48,480 nucleotides of DNA from UBA7683 sp964397855. Lineage in GTDB: Bacteria; Patescibacteriota; Saccharimonadia; Saccharimonadales; UBA7683. A program made the translations under genes and the position numbers. The DNA lies in contig CAYNKQ010000008.1 in NCBI GenBank assembly GCA_964397855.1, forward strand, positions 1-48,480. Direction: 5' to 3'. The notes under the pieces were generated by a model that saw only the letters and a list, made by a program, of their open reading frames with translations, was not told where the DNA came from and did not search any database. Shown here piece by piece: positions 23,636-31,599 of this stretch (positions are counted from its first letter, which is position 1; each line of letters starts with the position of its first letter).

Positions 23636-24901
23636 TCAATCTCGTAAGGTCTTGATCAGTTTGCCATACCAAATGGCGCTGGCGCGCACTTTGCGGGCCT
23701 GTGTCTTGTAATCGACTTCTATCAACCCGAACCGTGGCCAAAAGCCCTCAGCCCATTCAAAATTATCGAGAAGACTCCAGTGAATATAGCCGAGTGTTGG
23801 CGTACCGTCTTTAATCGCTCCGTTGACCGCCTTTACGCTTTCGGCTATCCACCACTTTCTCTGTGTATCCCCAGCGTCAGCCAGGCCACTTTCCGTAATC
23901 ATCATTGGTTTTTTATATTTTGCATATAATTGATTCATAAGAGGCCGCATCTTATCGGGCTGCATATCCCAGCCAAGATCACTAAGCTTATTGGTGTCTG
24001 GATTATGAACTCGTGTCCCAATAACCCGATTTGCAAAGTAATAATTAAGCCCAAAGAAATCCTGGTGACGCTTTACTCTGTTTATAAAGAATTCATTGGT
24101 AAATTTATGAGCCAGCGAAGCAATAATACTCGAGATCCAAGAATCATCACCAGCATAGTAATAGCCGCACTGGTGGGCTAACCCGATGGTTGTTTTTGGT
24201 TCAATTTTTTTGATGATTTTATAGCTCTTACGATGCGCTTTTGCTAGGTTGAGCAGTACCCATAGCATCAGAAATTTAGAATGCTTCTCTGGTGGCCACC
24301 GATGCTCATGATAGCTCATTGCCGCGTAGACTGTTGGCTCATTGAGCGTAATAACATACCCGAAGTGCTCTCCAAGTTGTTGTGAGATATATTTAACATA
24401 TCGGGTGAAGTACTTTACATTTCTACGTTTTGCAAAACCACCTTTTGCCCCAAACCACTCCGGAAACGTCCAATGCCAGAGTGTTATAACAGGAGTAATA
24501 CCACGCTGCTTCATTTCAGCAAAGTATTTTCTGTAGTGTTCAATCGCTTGTTTGTTAAATTCGCCCTCCCGAGGCTCAATTCGAGACCACTCAATGCCAG
24601 ATCGAAGCACGTTAAAGTTAAGTTTTTTAGCAAGATCAAAGTCAACTTCGTATCTGTTGTAATGATCTGCGGCTACACCCGAAACATAATTTTCTGGATT
24701 CAGCACATCAGACTTAATCTCGTCCCAGTTTTGTAAGTGCTGGTAGTTATACGGTGCCTGGGCCACTTTCACCTGAGCGGTTTCAAGCTCCCAGCTAGTC
24801 CACTGATTCTGATTGTTACCCTCAACCTGGTGCGTAGAAATACTTGCACCCCATAGAAATTTTTTTGGAAAACGAAGATCAATTTTTTTTCTTTCAGCCA
24901 T
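23636..24901 (-). CDS. Glycoside hydrolase family 1 beta-glycosidase
   Basis: Retaining beta-glucosidase/galactosidase-type enzyme, probably cytoplasmic since no signal peptide is present. The N-terminal family signature is FPKKFLWGASISTHQVEG (residues 11-28). The acid/base Glu188 lies in TLNEPT and the nucleophile Glu337 in ITESGL. The late aglycone/substrate segment DNFEWAEGFWPRFGL is intact. Length 421 residues is slightly short. Natural substrate cannot be told from sequence. It stands alone between the pyrimidine operon and divergent radC, a carbohydrate-use gene in a genome type that relies on fermenting sugars. Confidence 0.94.
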   Translation of the reverse strand: MAERKKIDLRFPKKFLWGASISTHQVEGNNQNQWTSWELETAQVKVAQAPYNYQHLQNWDEIKSDVLNPENYVSGVAADHYNRYEVDFDLAKKLNFNVLRSGIEWSRIEPREGEFNKQAIEHYRKYFAEMKQRGITPVITLWHWTFPEWFGAKGGFAKRRNVKYFTRYVKYISQQLGEHFGYVITLNEPTVYAAMSYHEHRWPPEKHSKFLMLWVLLNLAKAHRKSYKIIKKIEPKTTIGLAHQCGYYYAGDDSWISSIIASLAHKFTNEFFINRVKRHQDFFGLNYYFANRVIGTRVHNPDTNKLSDLGWDMQPDKMRPLMNQLYAKYKKPMMITESGLADAGDTQRKWWIAESVKAVNGAIKDGTPTLGYIHWSLLDNFEWAEGFWPRFGLIEVDYKTQARKVRASAIWYGKLIKTLRD

Positions 24902-24966
24902 TACCGTTTAGTATATCTTACTTTGCCTTCCGTAGCATAGCTACGACACTTCTGGGCAAAAAATGA

Positions 24967-24972
24967 TACACT
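24967..24972 (+). promoter_or_regulatory. -10 box of radC, near-leaderless
   Basis: TACACT at 24967-24972, nine nucleotides before the radC ATG at 24982. No clear Shine-Dalgarno site and only a weak -35. Confidence 0.35.
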
Positions 24973-24981
24973 GTTGGCATT

Positions 24982-25650
24982 ATGGGGCGGTACAAAAAAA
25001 TTCAAGATATACCAGAGATCGACAGACCAAGAGAAAAGCTTGTTTCAAAGGGTCAGTCAGCTCTTTCAGACTTTGAACTACTTGAAGTGCTTATTGGAAA
25101 TGGTGCTGGTAGAACAGATGTCGCCACATTGGCTCGTCAAGTTCAAAAACTCCTGCAGAAAGGTGTTCAGCATGTAAATCTTGAGTCTCTTATGCAGATA
25201 AATGGCATCAGCACCGCAACGGCAAGCAAAATCCTAGCCGCTCTTGAGATCACAAAACGCCATCTGCTCTTAGACATAAAGCCACTAAAATCTCAGCAAG
25301 ACATATTAGCAAGACTTGATGACCTACGGACAAAGCCCCAAGAACATCTTATCTGTCTTTCACTTGATGGCGGACGCAGACTACTTGCACAACGAACAGT
25401 AACAATAGGCACACTTGATAGTGTCATAGCTCATCCTCGAGAAGTATTCTCAGATCCCATAGTTGATCGGGCTGCCTGCGTAATTATTGCCCACAACCAT
25501 CCTTCGGGTGATGTAAACCCAAGCGACAAAGATATTATGCTCACCCAGCAGTTGGCTGCGGCTGGCCAGCTCATAGGTATACCCCTTCATGATCACGTGA
25601 TAGTTACAAAATCCAGCCAGTTTAGCTACCGCCAGAATCACCTTCTATAG
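24982..25650 (+). CDS. radC: RadC/MPN-domain protein
   Basis: JAMM/MPN metalloprotein of the RadC family, whose role in DNA repair or recombination is still unclear. Helix-hairpin-helix region in the N-terminal 90 residues (LMQINGISTATASKILAA). The JAMM motif is complete: His171 and His173 in AHNHPSGD, then Asp184 in PSDKD. Length 222 residues is typical. Confidence 0.95.
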   Translation: MGRYKKIQDIPEIDRPREKLVSKGQSALSDFELLEVLIGNGAGRTDVATLARQVQKLLQKGVQHVNLESLMQINGISTATASKILAALEITKRHLLLDIKPLKSQQDILARLDDLRTKPQEHLICLSLDGGRRLLAQRTVTIGTLDSVIAHPREVFSDPIVDRAACVIIAHNHPSGDVNPSDKDIMLTQQLAAAGQLIGIPLHDHVIVTKSSQFSYRQNHLL

Positions 25651-25743
25651 CTCTCTGCTGAGTTGCATTAATTAATAAATAATTCATGATTCATATAAAA
25701 TTAAGTGCTATACTACCGAATATTGGTAAAGCATAGAGGTAAA

Positions 25744-26685
25744 ATGATACAAACAAAACGATACATTCAATGGCAAAATACTTCAAAAAATATTGAATCT
25801 CGAGTGGCTGAAATAATGAAGCACTGGGAGCTTCGATTTGAACTAGGTACAGCAATGCTGCTATGCAACGACCCAGAAGTCACTCTAAAACTTGTCGAGA
25901 AAAACTGGCGCAAACTATGTCGCCAGCTCCAATCATCTCGTAGCGTCAATTCCCAGGCAAATGACATACTAGAACTTACTCGAACTATTAGTCGTATGCA
26001 AAGAGTCAAGTTCACAACTCAGCCCCCTGAGAACGAACCCAATGCCACTTTCTATGTTGGTAGCGCATCAGATACTAGTTCGGTACCAGCCCACTGCTTT
26101 ACGCTATACACGACCGAAGAGTTACCTTCTGAAGAATTTTTATCACTACTCTCGCCAGAAAGCCTCGTGGTAGCACCAAAACATCTTAAAAAAGATATCC
26201 TGGGATTTGACAGTAAAAACGTGCTTGAAGAAAAACTATTAAAGGACGAATCAAATCTTGTTAACTGGCTACGTGCAAAAGCAATCTTGCTTGATGATCT
26301 TCAGTCTGACGTTGAAAAATCTAACGAAGCGCTCGACACCATCCTAAGCAGCGCGAGCCTACAGTCTGAGTTTATTTCAAAATCTCAACTGTTTTTGCAT
26401 ACACTCCAGTTAGCTCAGCCCCTAAAACTTACCGAATCTCAACAAGAGCGGCTTAGTACACTCAAAACGCTTGAACAGCATGTGCGCGTCCTCTCCCCCG
26501 CCTTCCTTAGCGATCACATTATCAACAGTCAAGACGAAGATTCATTCCTACTCAAAGACCCAGCCAGCGGTCGTACACTAACGCTCGATTCACTCCGTCA
26601 ATTTATCGCCGACCAGTACAGCGCTGGTCGCATTAATCTAGCAAAGGCACTCGAGCTAAAAGCTGGGTTCGTTTCAATAACCTGA
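25744..26685 (+). CDS. Hypothetical protein, 313 aa
   Basis: Not recognised. The ATG at 25744 follows AGAGGT by five bases; an in-frame upstream ATG at 25705 lies over the promoter region (TATACT near 25710) and is not preferred. The protein is soluble and mainly helical: residues 15-90, and again 180-313 with heptad-like spacing (LEEKLLKDESNLVNWLRAKA). It has no catalytic signature. A terminator follows immediately, so it is monocistronic. Confidence 0.75.
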   Translation: MIQTKRYIQWQNTSKNIESRVAEIMKHWELRFELGTAMLLCNDPEVTLKLVEKNWRKLCRQLQSSRSVNSQANDILELTRTISRMQRVKFTTQPPENEPNATFYVGSASDTSSVPAHCFTLYTTEELPSEEFLSLLSPESLVVAPKHLKKDILGFDSKNVLEEKLLKDESNLVNWLRAKAILLDDLQSDVEKSNEALDTILSSASLQSEFISKSQLFLHTLQLAQPLKLTESQQERLSTLKTLEQHVRVLSPAFLSDHIINSQDEDSFLLKDPASGRTLTLDSLRQFIADQYSAGRINLAKALELKAGFVSIT

Positions 26686-26715
26686 AAGTAGCGTAATCTT
26701 TTATTGCGCTACTTT
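26685..26715 (+). terminator. Terminator hairpin after gene 25744-26685
   Basis: AAAGTAGCG (26685-26693) and CGCTACTTT (26707-26715), a 9-bp stem with a 13-nt loop that begins on the last base of the stop codon. Confidence 0.6.
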
Positions 26716-26751
26716 ATCAAGAAGCCCACTATTAAGAGGTTTTCTCTGGTT

Positions 26752-26780
26752 CGTCATCCTGGACTTGATTCAGGATGACG
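26752..26780. repeat. Hairpin repeat of the GTCATCC family
   Basis: CGTCATCCTG (26752-26761) and CAGGATGACG (26771-26780), a perfect 10-bp stem with a 9-nt loop between two convergent genes. Same architecture, different arm sequence, as copies in the gaps at 10.4 and 42 kb. It may double as a terminator. Confidence 0.7.
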
Positions 26781-26812
26781 GGGCTAAGTGGACGCACGAA
26801 ACTATACCAATA

Positions 26813-28459
26813 CTATCCCTTAGCCAAACTCCGAAGCGTTTTAATATCTTCGTCAGAAAGAGATATGCTCTTTTCTTTCAAGAAGTGCTTGATCTTTTCA
26901 TCTATTTCATCAGGAACAGATACTACGCCGAGGTGTTCTCTAATGAGGCCAATTAGTTCTTCGCCGTATCGCTCTAGCATTTTTGGTCCAATACCAGCAA
27001 CAGTTTTAAGTTGACTCGTACTAGTGGGCTTACTTGTTGCAAGTGCCTCTATAGTCTTGTTACCTGCCACCATATAGAGAGGAACTTGCCGACTAGCCCC
27101 TTCTTGTGCACGCCAGGTTCTTAAAACCTGTAGCAGCTGCTCATCAAGTTCTCGTGTATGTGATTTAGTCGGCTCAGCGGTCTCAATTTTGTATTCTTCT
27201 TCAGAGGTGGCTTCAGCCAGTTCAAGTGATGCACTCTTTAAGGCTTCGTCAAACGTAAAAATTTCTGGGTGCATAGCAAGTGCAGTGTTATTTATGCCCT
27301 TTAAATACACCCCCTCTAGGCTTCGTACGCGCGAAAGCGCCACATAGCCCATCCCTGGCGTAAACGCGCGACTGAGGTCAATCTCAGCGCTATCCAGGCT
27401 CATTCCCTGGCTCTTGTGTATTGTAATGGCCCATGCCAAACGAAGTGGAAGTTGGTTGACCCGCGCGCGCTCTTTACCGTCCTCTTCTAACGCCCAGCTA
27501 TTTTTTTCGACTTTAATGACTCGGCGGTTCCTCTGCAGTTCCACAAGTGGTGATCCGTCTTTAAAGTCTACCACTTTACCTCGTGATCCATTTACATAGC
27601 CTTCAGAAAAATTATTAGCAACAAACATGACTTCGGCACCAATTTTTAGCTCTAATACCTCAGGGGCCAGTACGCTCTTCACTAACTGATCAACCTTCGC
27701 CTGTACACCAGCTGTTTCCATTACGAAGGTTTTGGTCTCATTCGTAAGCGCGTGTAGATGATCGTTGTTTATCTGCTCGACATCTTGATTATGAGAATAC
27801 AGCTTAGTGATTGACTCACCAGCCGGAGCTTCGCGGCCAAGCCTTTCGCTCAAGCTATCAAAATGCGCCTCACCAACATCTCCAGCGCGCATAGCCTCAA
27901 GAAGATCAAGTAGTGAGTCATTTTCTTGACGATGCTGCTCACTCAGGTAGCAGATTTTTGGGTTCAGTTCTTTCCAGGCTTTTGAAAGATGGGCAAAATC
28001 AATTGAAGTATCCCCTCTATTTATTGGTGGAAGCTGAAACAAGTCGCCAGTCAGTACAACCTGAATGCCGCCAAACGCATCGTCACTCTGACGCAACCAC
28101 TTGCAAACCTGGTTAATCATATCCAGCCGGGCTCCGTGAATCATAGAAACTTCATCAATAATAAGGACGTCAATATTATTGTACCGCTTTAGCAGTCGAT
28201 CATTTTCTTTTAACCACTTTTCGTCACGTTCCGAAATAGAATCTCGTATACCCAAACCCGACCAGGAATGTATTGTTGTACCACCAATATGGGTTGCCGC
28301 TATACCGGTACTTGCCGTAACAGCAATTCGTTTTTTTGCCGTTTTTGCCAATTGAATAAACTGATTGAGTACAAACGTCTTTCCACTGCCAGGCGCACCA
28401 GTTAAAAAAACTGATTCCCCATTCATCATTACCCTTAGTGCCTGCGTTTGCTTCATCAT
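26813..28459 (-). CDS. PIF1-like DNA helicase with HRDC domain
   Basis: SF1B 5'-3' helicase of the PIF1/RecD2-like group. Walker A GAPGSGKT at residues 21-28, Walker B VLIIDEVSM at about 98-106, LTGDLFQLPPI (motif III region), and the late motifs AITIHKSQGMSLDSAEIDL and YVALSRVRSLEGVYL. Residues about 438-506 (QLLQVLRTWRAQEG to GIGPKMLERYGEEL) are an HRDC nucleic-acid-binding domain, usually attached to RecQ, here fused to PIF1. Two adjacent ATGs begin the ORF. Length 548 residues. No operon partner. Confidence 0.93.
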   Translation of the reverse strand: MMKQTQALRVMMNGESVFLTGAPGSGKTFVLNQFIQLAKTAKKRIAVTASTGIAATHIGGTTIHSWSGLGIRDSISERDEKWLKENDRLLKRYNNIDVLIIDEVSMIHGARLDMINQVCKWLRQSDDAFGGIQVVLTGDLFQLPPINRGDTSIDFAHLSKAWKELNPKICYLSEQHRQENDSLLDLLEAMRAGDVGEAHFDSLSERLGREAPAGESITKLYSHNQDVEQINNDHLHALTNETKTFVMETAGVQAKVDQLVKSVLAPEVLELKIGAEVMFVANNFSEGYVNGSRGKVVDFKDGSPLVELQRNRRVIKVEKNSWALEEDGKERARVNQLPLRLAWAITIHKSQGMSLDSAEIDLSRAFTPGMGYVALSRVRSLEGVYLKGINNTALAMHPEIFTFDEALKSASLELAEATSEEEYKIETAEPTKSHTRELDEQLLQVLRTWRAQEGASRQVPLYMVAGNKTIEALATSKPTSTSQLKTVAGIGPKMLERYGEELIGLIREHLGVVSVPDEIDEKIKHFLKEKSISLSDEDIKTLRSLAKG

Positions 28460-28501
28460 GCCAGTATAGCAATGATTTTAAGCTAAGTTCTTAAATAATC
28501 A

Positions 28502-28804
28502 TTAATTCTTTGTAATTACCTGCTCAAAGGCATCGTGAAATTGGCTCAGATCACTTATTTTGACAGTATCTGTGTCCGATAAATACAGAGGCTTTTTGAG
28601 AGAATCTTCTCGATTGATCCAAATATGATTCCATGGTTTTTAAAGATTAAGGGGGTACTTGTCATCAAGTAAAACGCCTGGCATTTCCACACTATCCGCA
28701 CTTACCCCTACGAGCAGCTGTGTGACTTTTTTCAGATGGTCCTGTAAGTGCGCAGTTGATAAACACTGCCTTGAATCGGGATAATCAAACTGTAGTGCAT
28801 CCAT
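28502..28804 (-). pseudogene. Small gene interrupted by an in-frame TAA
   Basis: One frame runs from ATG at 28804, five bases after a G-rich ribosome binding site, to TAA at 28504-28502, interrupted only by TAA at 28642-28640. The first 54 codons start MDALQFDYPDSR and the last 45 include KPWNHIWINREDSLKKPLYL and SDLSQFHDAFEQV. The C-terminal part looks like ordinary coding sequence, so the parts probably once formed a 100-codon gene. Product family not recognised. Sequencing error, a recent nonsense mutation, or readthrough are all possible. It sits upstream of the PIF1-like gene and divergent from the cupin gene. Confidence 0.55.
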
Positions 28805-28897
28805 TGACCCCCCTCATTAATCCGTAGTTCCAGTATAGTCCTCCACTTAAGTGGCCTATGGGAGTATAATAAGAAGACAGTAACTAAGGAGAATTAT

Positions 28898-29320
28898 ATG
28901 GACACAACTGATTACGGCACACAGCCATACGTCGTTAATATTGAAGATCTTACCGTAGAAAATACCAAATTTCGCGTTGCAAAATGGACTGGCACCAATT
29001 TACAGATGACAGTAATGTCAATTCCTGTTGGCAAAGAAGTTGGACTTGAAGTTCATGATGATCACGACCAGTTCCTTCGTATTGAAGAAGGTACCGCAAA
29101 GGTTGTAATGGGCCCAAGTGAAGACAATCTTGATTTTGAGAAGACAGCCGAAGATGACTTCGCTATCTTCGTTCCGGCGGGAACTTGGCACAACATCATC
29201 AACACCGGCGACACAGACCTAAAGCTTTATTCAATCTATGCACCAGGTGAACATGCCAAGGGCACGATTCACGAAACATATGAAGAAGCTATGGCCGCTG
29301 AAGCCGAGCACCATCACTAA
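28898..29320 (+). CDS. Single-domain cupin protein
   Basis: Small beta-barrel metal-binding protein, 140 residues. First cupin motif: VGLEVHDDHDQFLRIEEG with His53 and His56; second motif: FVPAGTWHNIINTGD with His98. The tail is acidic and ends in HHH, which could bind extra metal. Function (sugar isomerase-like, sensor or dioxygenase-like) cannot be told. Strong AAGGAG site before the ATG and a TATAAT box 30-35 bases upstream. Confidence 0.88.
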   Translation: MDTTDYGTQPYVVNIEDLTVENTKFRVAKWTGTNLQMTVMSIPVGKEVGLEVHDDHDQFLRIEEGTAKVVMGPSEDNLDFEKTAEDDFAIFVPAGTWHNIINTGDTDLKLYSIYAPGEHAKGTIHETYEEAMAAEAEHHH

Positions 29321-29338
29321 AGAATTACTTTAGACGTT

Positions 29339-29364
29339 AAAAGAGGCCTTACCTGGCCTCTTTT
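29339..29364. terminator. Bidirectional intrinsic terminator
   Basis: AAAAGAGGCC (29339-29348), a 6-nt loop, and GGCCTCTTTT (29355-29364) lie between the convergent cupin and SGNH hydrolase genes. A-run and T-run on either side let it work in both directions. Confidence 0.85.
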
Positions 29365-29367
29365 AAA

Positions 29368-30000
29368 TTAGTCAACTTGAGATTTTACAGCTTCAGCTAT
29401 TGCGGCTGCTAGTTTTGCGTTTTGATTAGCATCAATGTGTATACCATCCATACCAGAAGAAACTATTACCTCTCCCCCATTAAGAAATTCAAACGATTGT
29501 TCTTTACAAACCAAATTCAAAGCTTTTGCTAATTCAGGCACTAGATCACCACAGCCTTCAAATATATCTTTAAACGCAGTAAGACCAGCTTCGTCAATCG
29601 CAGGAGGCGCAATAACAATAACCTTTGGCAACTCGTACTTCATAAATTCACACCAAAATTTCATTTTTTCACGATATTCCAACAGAGCAGCAGCAGTATC
29701 GGAAGGGTTGTGTTGTGTTCGAGTGTTAAGATCGTTAGTACCGAGCATAATTACCACTACGTCTAACGGTAAGTGACTCGCAAATATCGGTCCAAACTGC
29801 ACAAGACCATCCCTCTCGGGGAACCATCCATTTTCACCAAACATTGTCCGACCACGCAGACCTTCCGTAATTACATTGTAGTCATTGCCAAGTACTTTTT
29901 GGCATAATGCCCCTATTTGATCTTCAAAACGGTGCCTCCCACCACTGCTTGCATCTACTCCCCAGAAGAATGAATCGCCGTATAGTAATACTTCTTTCAT
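29368..30000 (-). CDS. SGNH/GDSL-type hydrolase
   Basis: Predicted esterase or lipase of the SGNH fold, 210 residues. Block I is LLYGDSFFWG with nucleophile Ser10, block III is MLGTNDLN with the oxyanion Asn, and block V is DGIHID with the Asp-His pair; a Gly in TEGLRGRT fits block II. Start at 30000 has AGGAG six bases upstream; a longer open frame to 30087 overlaps rnhA. No signal peptide, so probably intracellular. Substrate unknown. Transcribed with rnhA and the upstream toxin-antitoxin genes. Confidence 0.88.
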   Translation of the reverse strand: MKEVLLYGDSFFWGVDASSGGRHRFEDQIGALCQKVLGNDYNVITEGLRGRTMFGENGWFPERDGLVQFGPIFASHLPLDVVVIMLGTNDLNTRTQHNPSDTAAALLEYREKMKFWCEFMKYELPKVIVIAPPAIDEAGLTAFKDIFEGCGDLVPELAKALNLVCKEQSFEFLNGGEVIVSSGMDGIHIDANQNAKLAAAIAEAVKSQVD

Positions 30001-30007
30001 AACGCTC

Positions 30008-30436
30008 CTATAAAGTAAGTCTTTCTGCCCGGGCTTTATTCGCCCACTCATCCGCAGCTTCATTGCCATCAGTGCCAACGTGAGCACGAACCCACGTTAA
30101 CCGAGCCTTTGACGATTTATAGAGTGGGCAAACCTCTTGCACAATATCCAGGTTCTTAATACCGCCTTTTTTCTGCCAACCATTGGCTTCCCAAGTAAGC
30201 GACCATTTCGTAATAACGTTGATCCAGAATTCACTATCAGTGAAGATTTCGCACTCTTCTCCGTCCGCATGTTCAAGCGCAGCAACAAGAGCCCTGCCTT
30301 CCATACGAATATTAGTAGAATCTTTATCATAGCCAAGACGAACTGGCTCAAGCAATCCGTCACTTAATTGAATAACCGCAAAGCCCCCAGGACCAGGATT
30401 AGGGCTACAACTACCGTCGGTGTAATATGTCAGCAT
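30008..30436 (-). CDS. rnhA: Ribonuclease H (type 1)
   Basis: Degrades RNA in RNA-DNA hybrids. All catalytic positions are present: Asp7 (YTDGSCSPNPGPGG), Glu46 (MEGRALVAAL), Asp67 (FTDSEFW), His119 (RAHVGTDGN) and Asp129. Length 142 residues matches the E. coli-type enzyme. It begins one base after the stop of the Doc-like gene, so it appears to be co-transcribed with the toxin-antitoxin pair. Confidence 0.95.
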   Translation of the reverse strand: MLTYYTDGSCSPNPGPGGFAVIQLSDGLLEPVRLGYDKDSTNIRMEGRALVAALEHADGEECEIFTDSEFWINVITKWSLTWEANGWQKKGGIKNLDIVQEVCPLYKSSKARLTWVRAHVGTDGNEAADEWANKARAERLTL

Positions 30437-30826
30437 TTACGTATTCGCTTTCTTTGTATTTTGCTTAAGCCATGCTGCAATTTCTGGCACATTAAGCTTT
30501 TTAACTGCTATTTTTACCGCGTAATCTTCAAGTTCTTGATTTGAACACACTAATTCTACATTGTTTCTTAACAAGAAAACACCTGTTACTACCGTTCCTG
30601 TCCGCTTGTTGCCATCAGCAAACGGATGATCGCCTATGATATTTCGTGCATACACCGCAGCTTTTTCGTACACTGTTTGATACGGTTCAGATCCGAAAGC
30701 GTTTTGTTGAGGCCCTACTACAACAGAGTGAATCCGTTCTTCGTCCCGCACACCATGTGATCCGCCAAAATCTTCAATAACCTGAAAATGAAGACGTAGA
30801 ATCTCTTCTGCGCTTAAATAGTTCAT
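30437..30826 (-). CDS. Doc-type toxin (Fic fold)
   Basis: Death-on-curing family protein, 129 residues. The Fic/Doc motif HPFADGNKRT is at 67-76. Doc proteins phosphorylate elongation factor Tu and stop translation; that activity here is inferred from family. The ATG overlaps the antitoxin stop (TAATG), the usual translational coupling of toxin-antitoxin pairs. Confidence 0.9.
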   Translation of the reverse strand: MNYLSAEEILRLHFQVIEDFGGSHGVRDEERIHSVVVGPQQNAFGSEPYQTVYEKAAVYARNIIGDHPFADGNKRTGTVVTGVFLLRNNVELVCSNQELEDYAVKIAVKKLNVPEIAAWLKQNTKKANT

Positions 30827-31035
30827 TACCGACTCGCGAGATTTTTTAATGCTTGGCTATACTGTTTTTTAAACTTAGCATAGTCTTGCATAATATCGTC
30901 CGCCGGTTTTACTCGTTCGATAGTAACCCTAACTTCATCACCCACAGAGACATGCTCTTGCTTCATAATCTTAGCAGGAATAGTAACCGCCGCGCTAGAA
31001 CCAACTTTTATAACTTTTTGAATACTTTCAATCAT
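30826..31035 (-). CDS. AbrB/MazE-type antitoxin
   Basis: 69 residues. A SpoVT/AbrB swapped-hairpin DNA-binding domain (KVGSSAAVTIPAKIMKQEHVS at residues 10-30) is followed by a helical tail that probably wraps the toxin. Doc is more often paired with a Phd-fold antitoxin, so an AbrB-fold partner is less common. It likely represses its own promoter, which lies directly at the start codon. Confidence 0.88.
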   Translation of the reverse strand: MIESIQKVIKVGSSAAVTIPAKIMKQEHVSVGDEVRVTIERVKPADDIMQDYAKFKKQYSQALKNLASR

Positions 31036-31041
31036 ATTTTC

Positions 31042-31069
31042 ATTATAACAATATTATAATTAAAGTCAA
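31042..31069 (-). promoter_or_regulatory. Promoter of the toxin-antitoxin operon, predicted leaderless
   Basis: Minus strand TTGACT (31069-31064), 16-nt spacer, TATAAT (31047-31042), six nucleotides to the antitoxin ATG. No Shine-Dalgarno site. Confidence 0.75.
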
Positions 31070-31106
31070 TGGTTGTGCTTATGTTTTAAAGAATAATCCC
31101 TGTTGG

Positions 31107-31143
31107 TTCAAGGACAGTTCCTGACTCAGGGATTGTCCTTGAA
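31107..31143. terminator. Hairpin between antitoxin promoter and cupredoxin gene
   Basis: TTCAAGGACA (31107-31116) and TGTCCTTGAA (31134-31143) form a 10-bp stem, with a few more pairs inside. It lies just after the stop of the cupredoxin gene and probably ends that operon. A related hairpin with the same outer TTCAAGGA occurs at 44298-44334. Confidence 0.6.
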
Positions 31144-31149
31144 GCTACA

Positions 31150-31599
31150 TCATTCCGCGACTATCAGCGTACCAGTTTTGCTATCATCTATATGATCATG
31201 AAAACCGTGTGTTCCAACAGTGTCTGCCGTAAATGTTGCACTTTCTCCTGCTGAGAGTGTTTTGAGATTCATTTCAGTGTTTAAACGATGAGTTGGATGA
31301 TCATCTGACGAAAACTGCACTCGTTTAGATGATTCGTTTTTTACCGTAACAACCGTACCTTTTTTAACACTCAGTGTATTTGGCGTAAATCCATCGTTAG
31401 TGAATACAATCGTGGCGGTCGCCGATGTTTCTGCAGTCTCAGTTGGCTCCTCAGGAACTGTCTCTCCACTATTAGAATCTGTGATGATAGTTTCACCTGC
31501 TGACGGTGCCTGAACATCTTTTTTATTCAAAGACACAAGCACTACAGCTGCCACAATCAAAATTACCGCTATAACCACCCCGATGAGCTTTTTGTTCAT
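31150..31599 (-). CDS. Membrane-anchored cupredoxin-like protein
   Basis: 149 residues: N-terminal membrane helix or signal anchor (residues 5-23), a Thr/Glu-rich linker to about residue 60, then a cupredoxin-type beta sandwich (VFTNDGFTPNTLSVKKGTVV). Candidate copper ligands are His101/His104 (DDHPTH) and His131/His134/His136 (HGFHDH). The Cys and Met of classical blue copper sites are missing, as in EfeO/plastocyanin-like domains of other function. It is encoded directly after a His-containing membrane protein, and the two overlap by four bases, so a shared extracytoplasmic redox or metal role is plausible. Confidence 0.85.
   Translation of the reverse strand: MNKKLIGVVIAVILIVAAVVLVSLNKKDVQAPSAGETIITDSNSGETVPEEPTETAETSATATIVFTNDGFTPNTLSVKKGTVVTVKNESSKRVQFSSDDHPTHRLNTEMNLKTLSAGESATFTADTVGTHGFHDHIDDSKTGTLIVAE

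Noticed and set aside
2381..28642. UAA reassigned to an amino acid
   Set aside because: Many genes here end in TAA at the expected length, so two internal TAAs are better explained by mutation or error.
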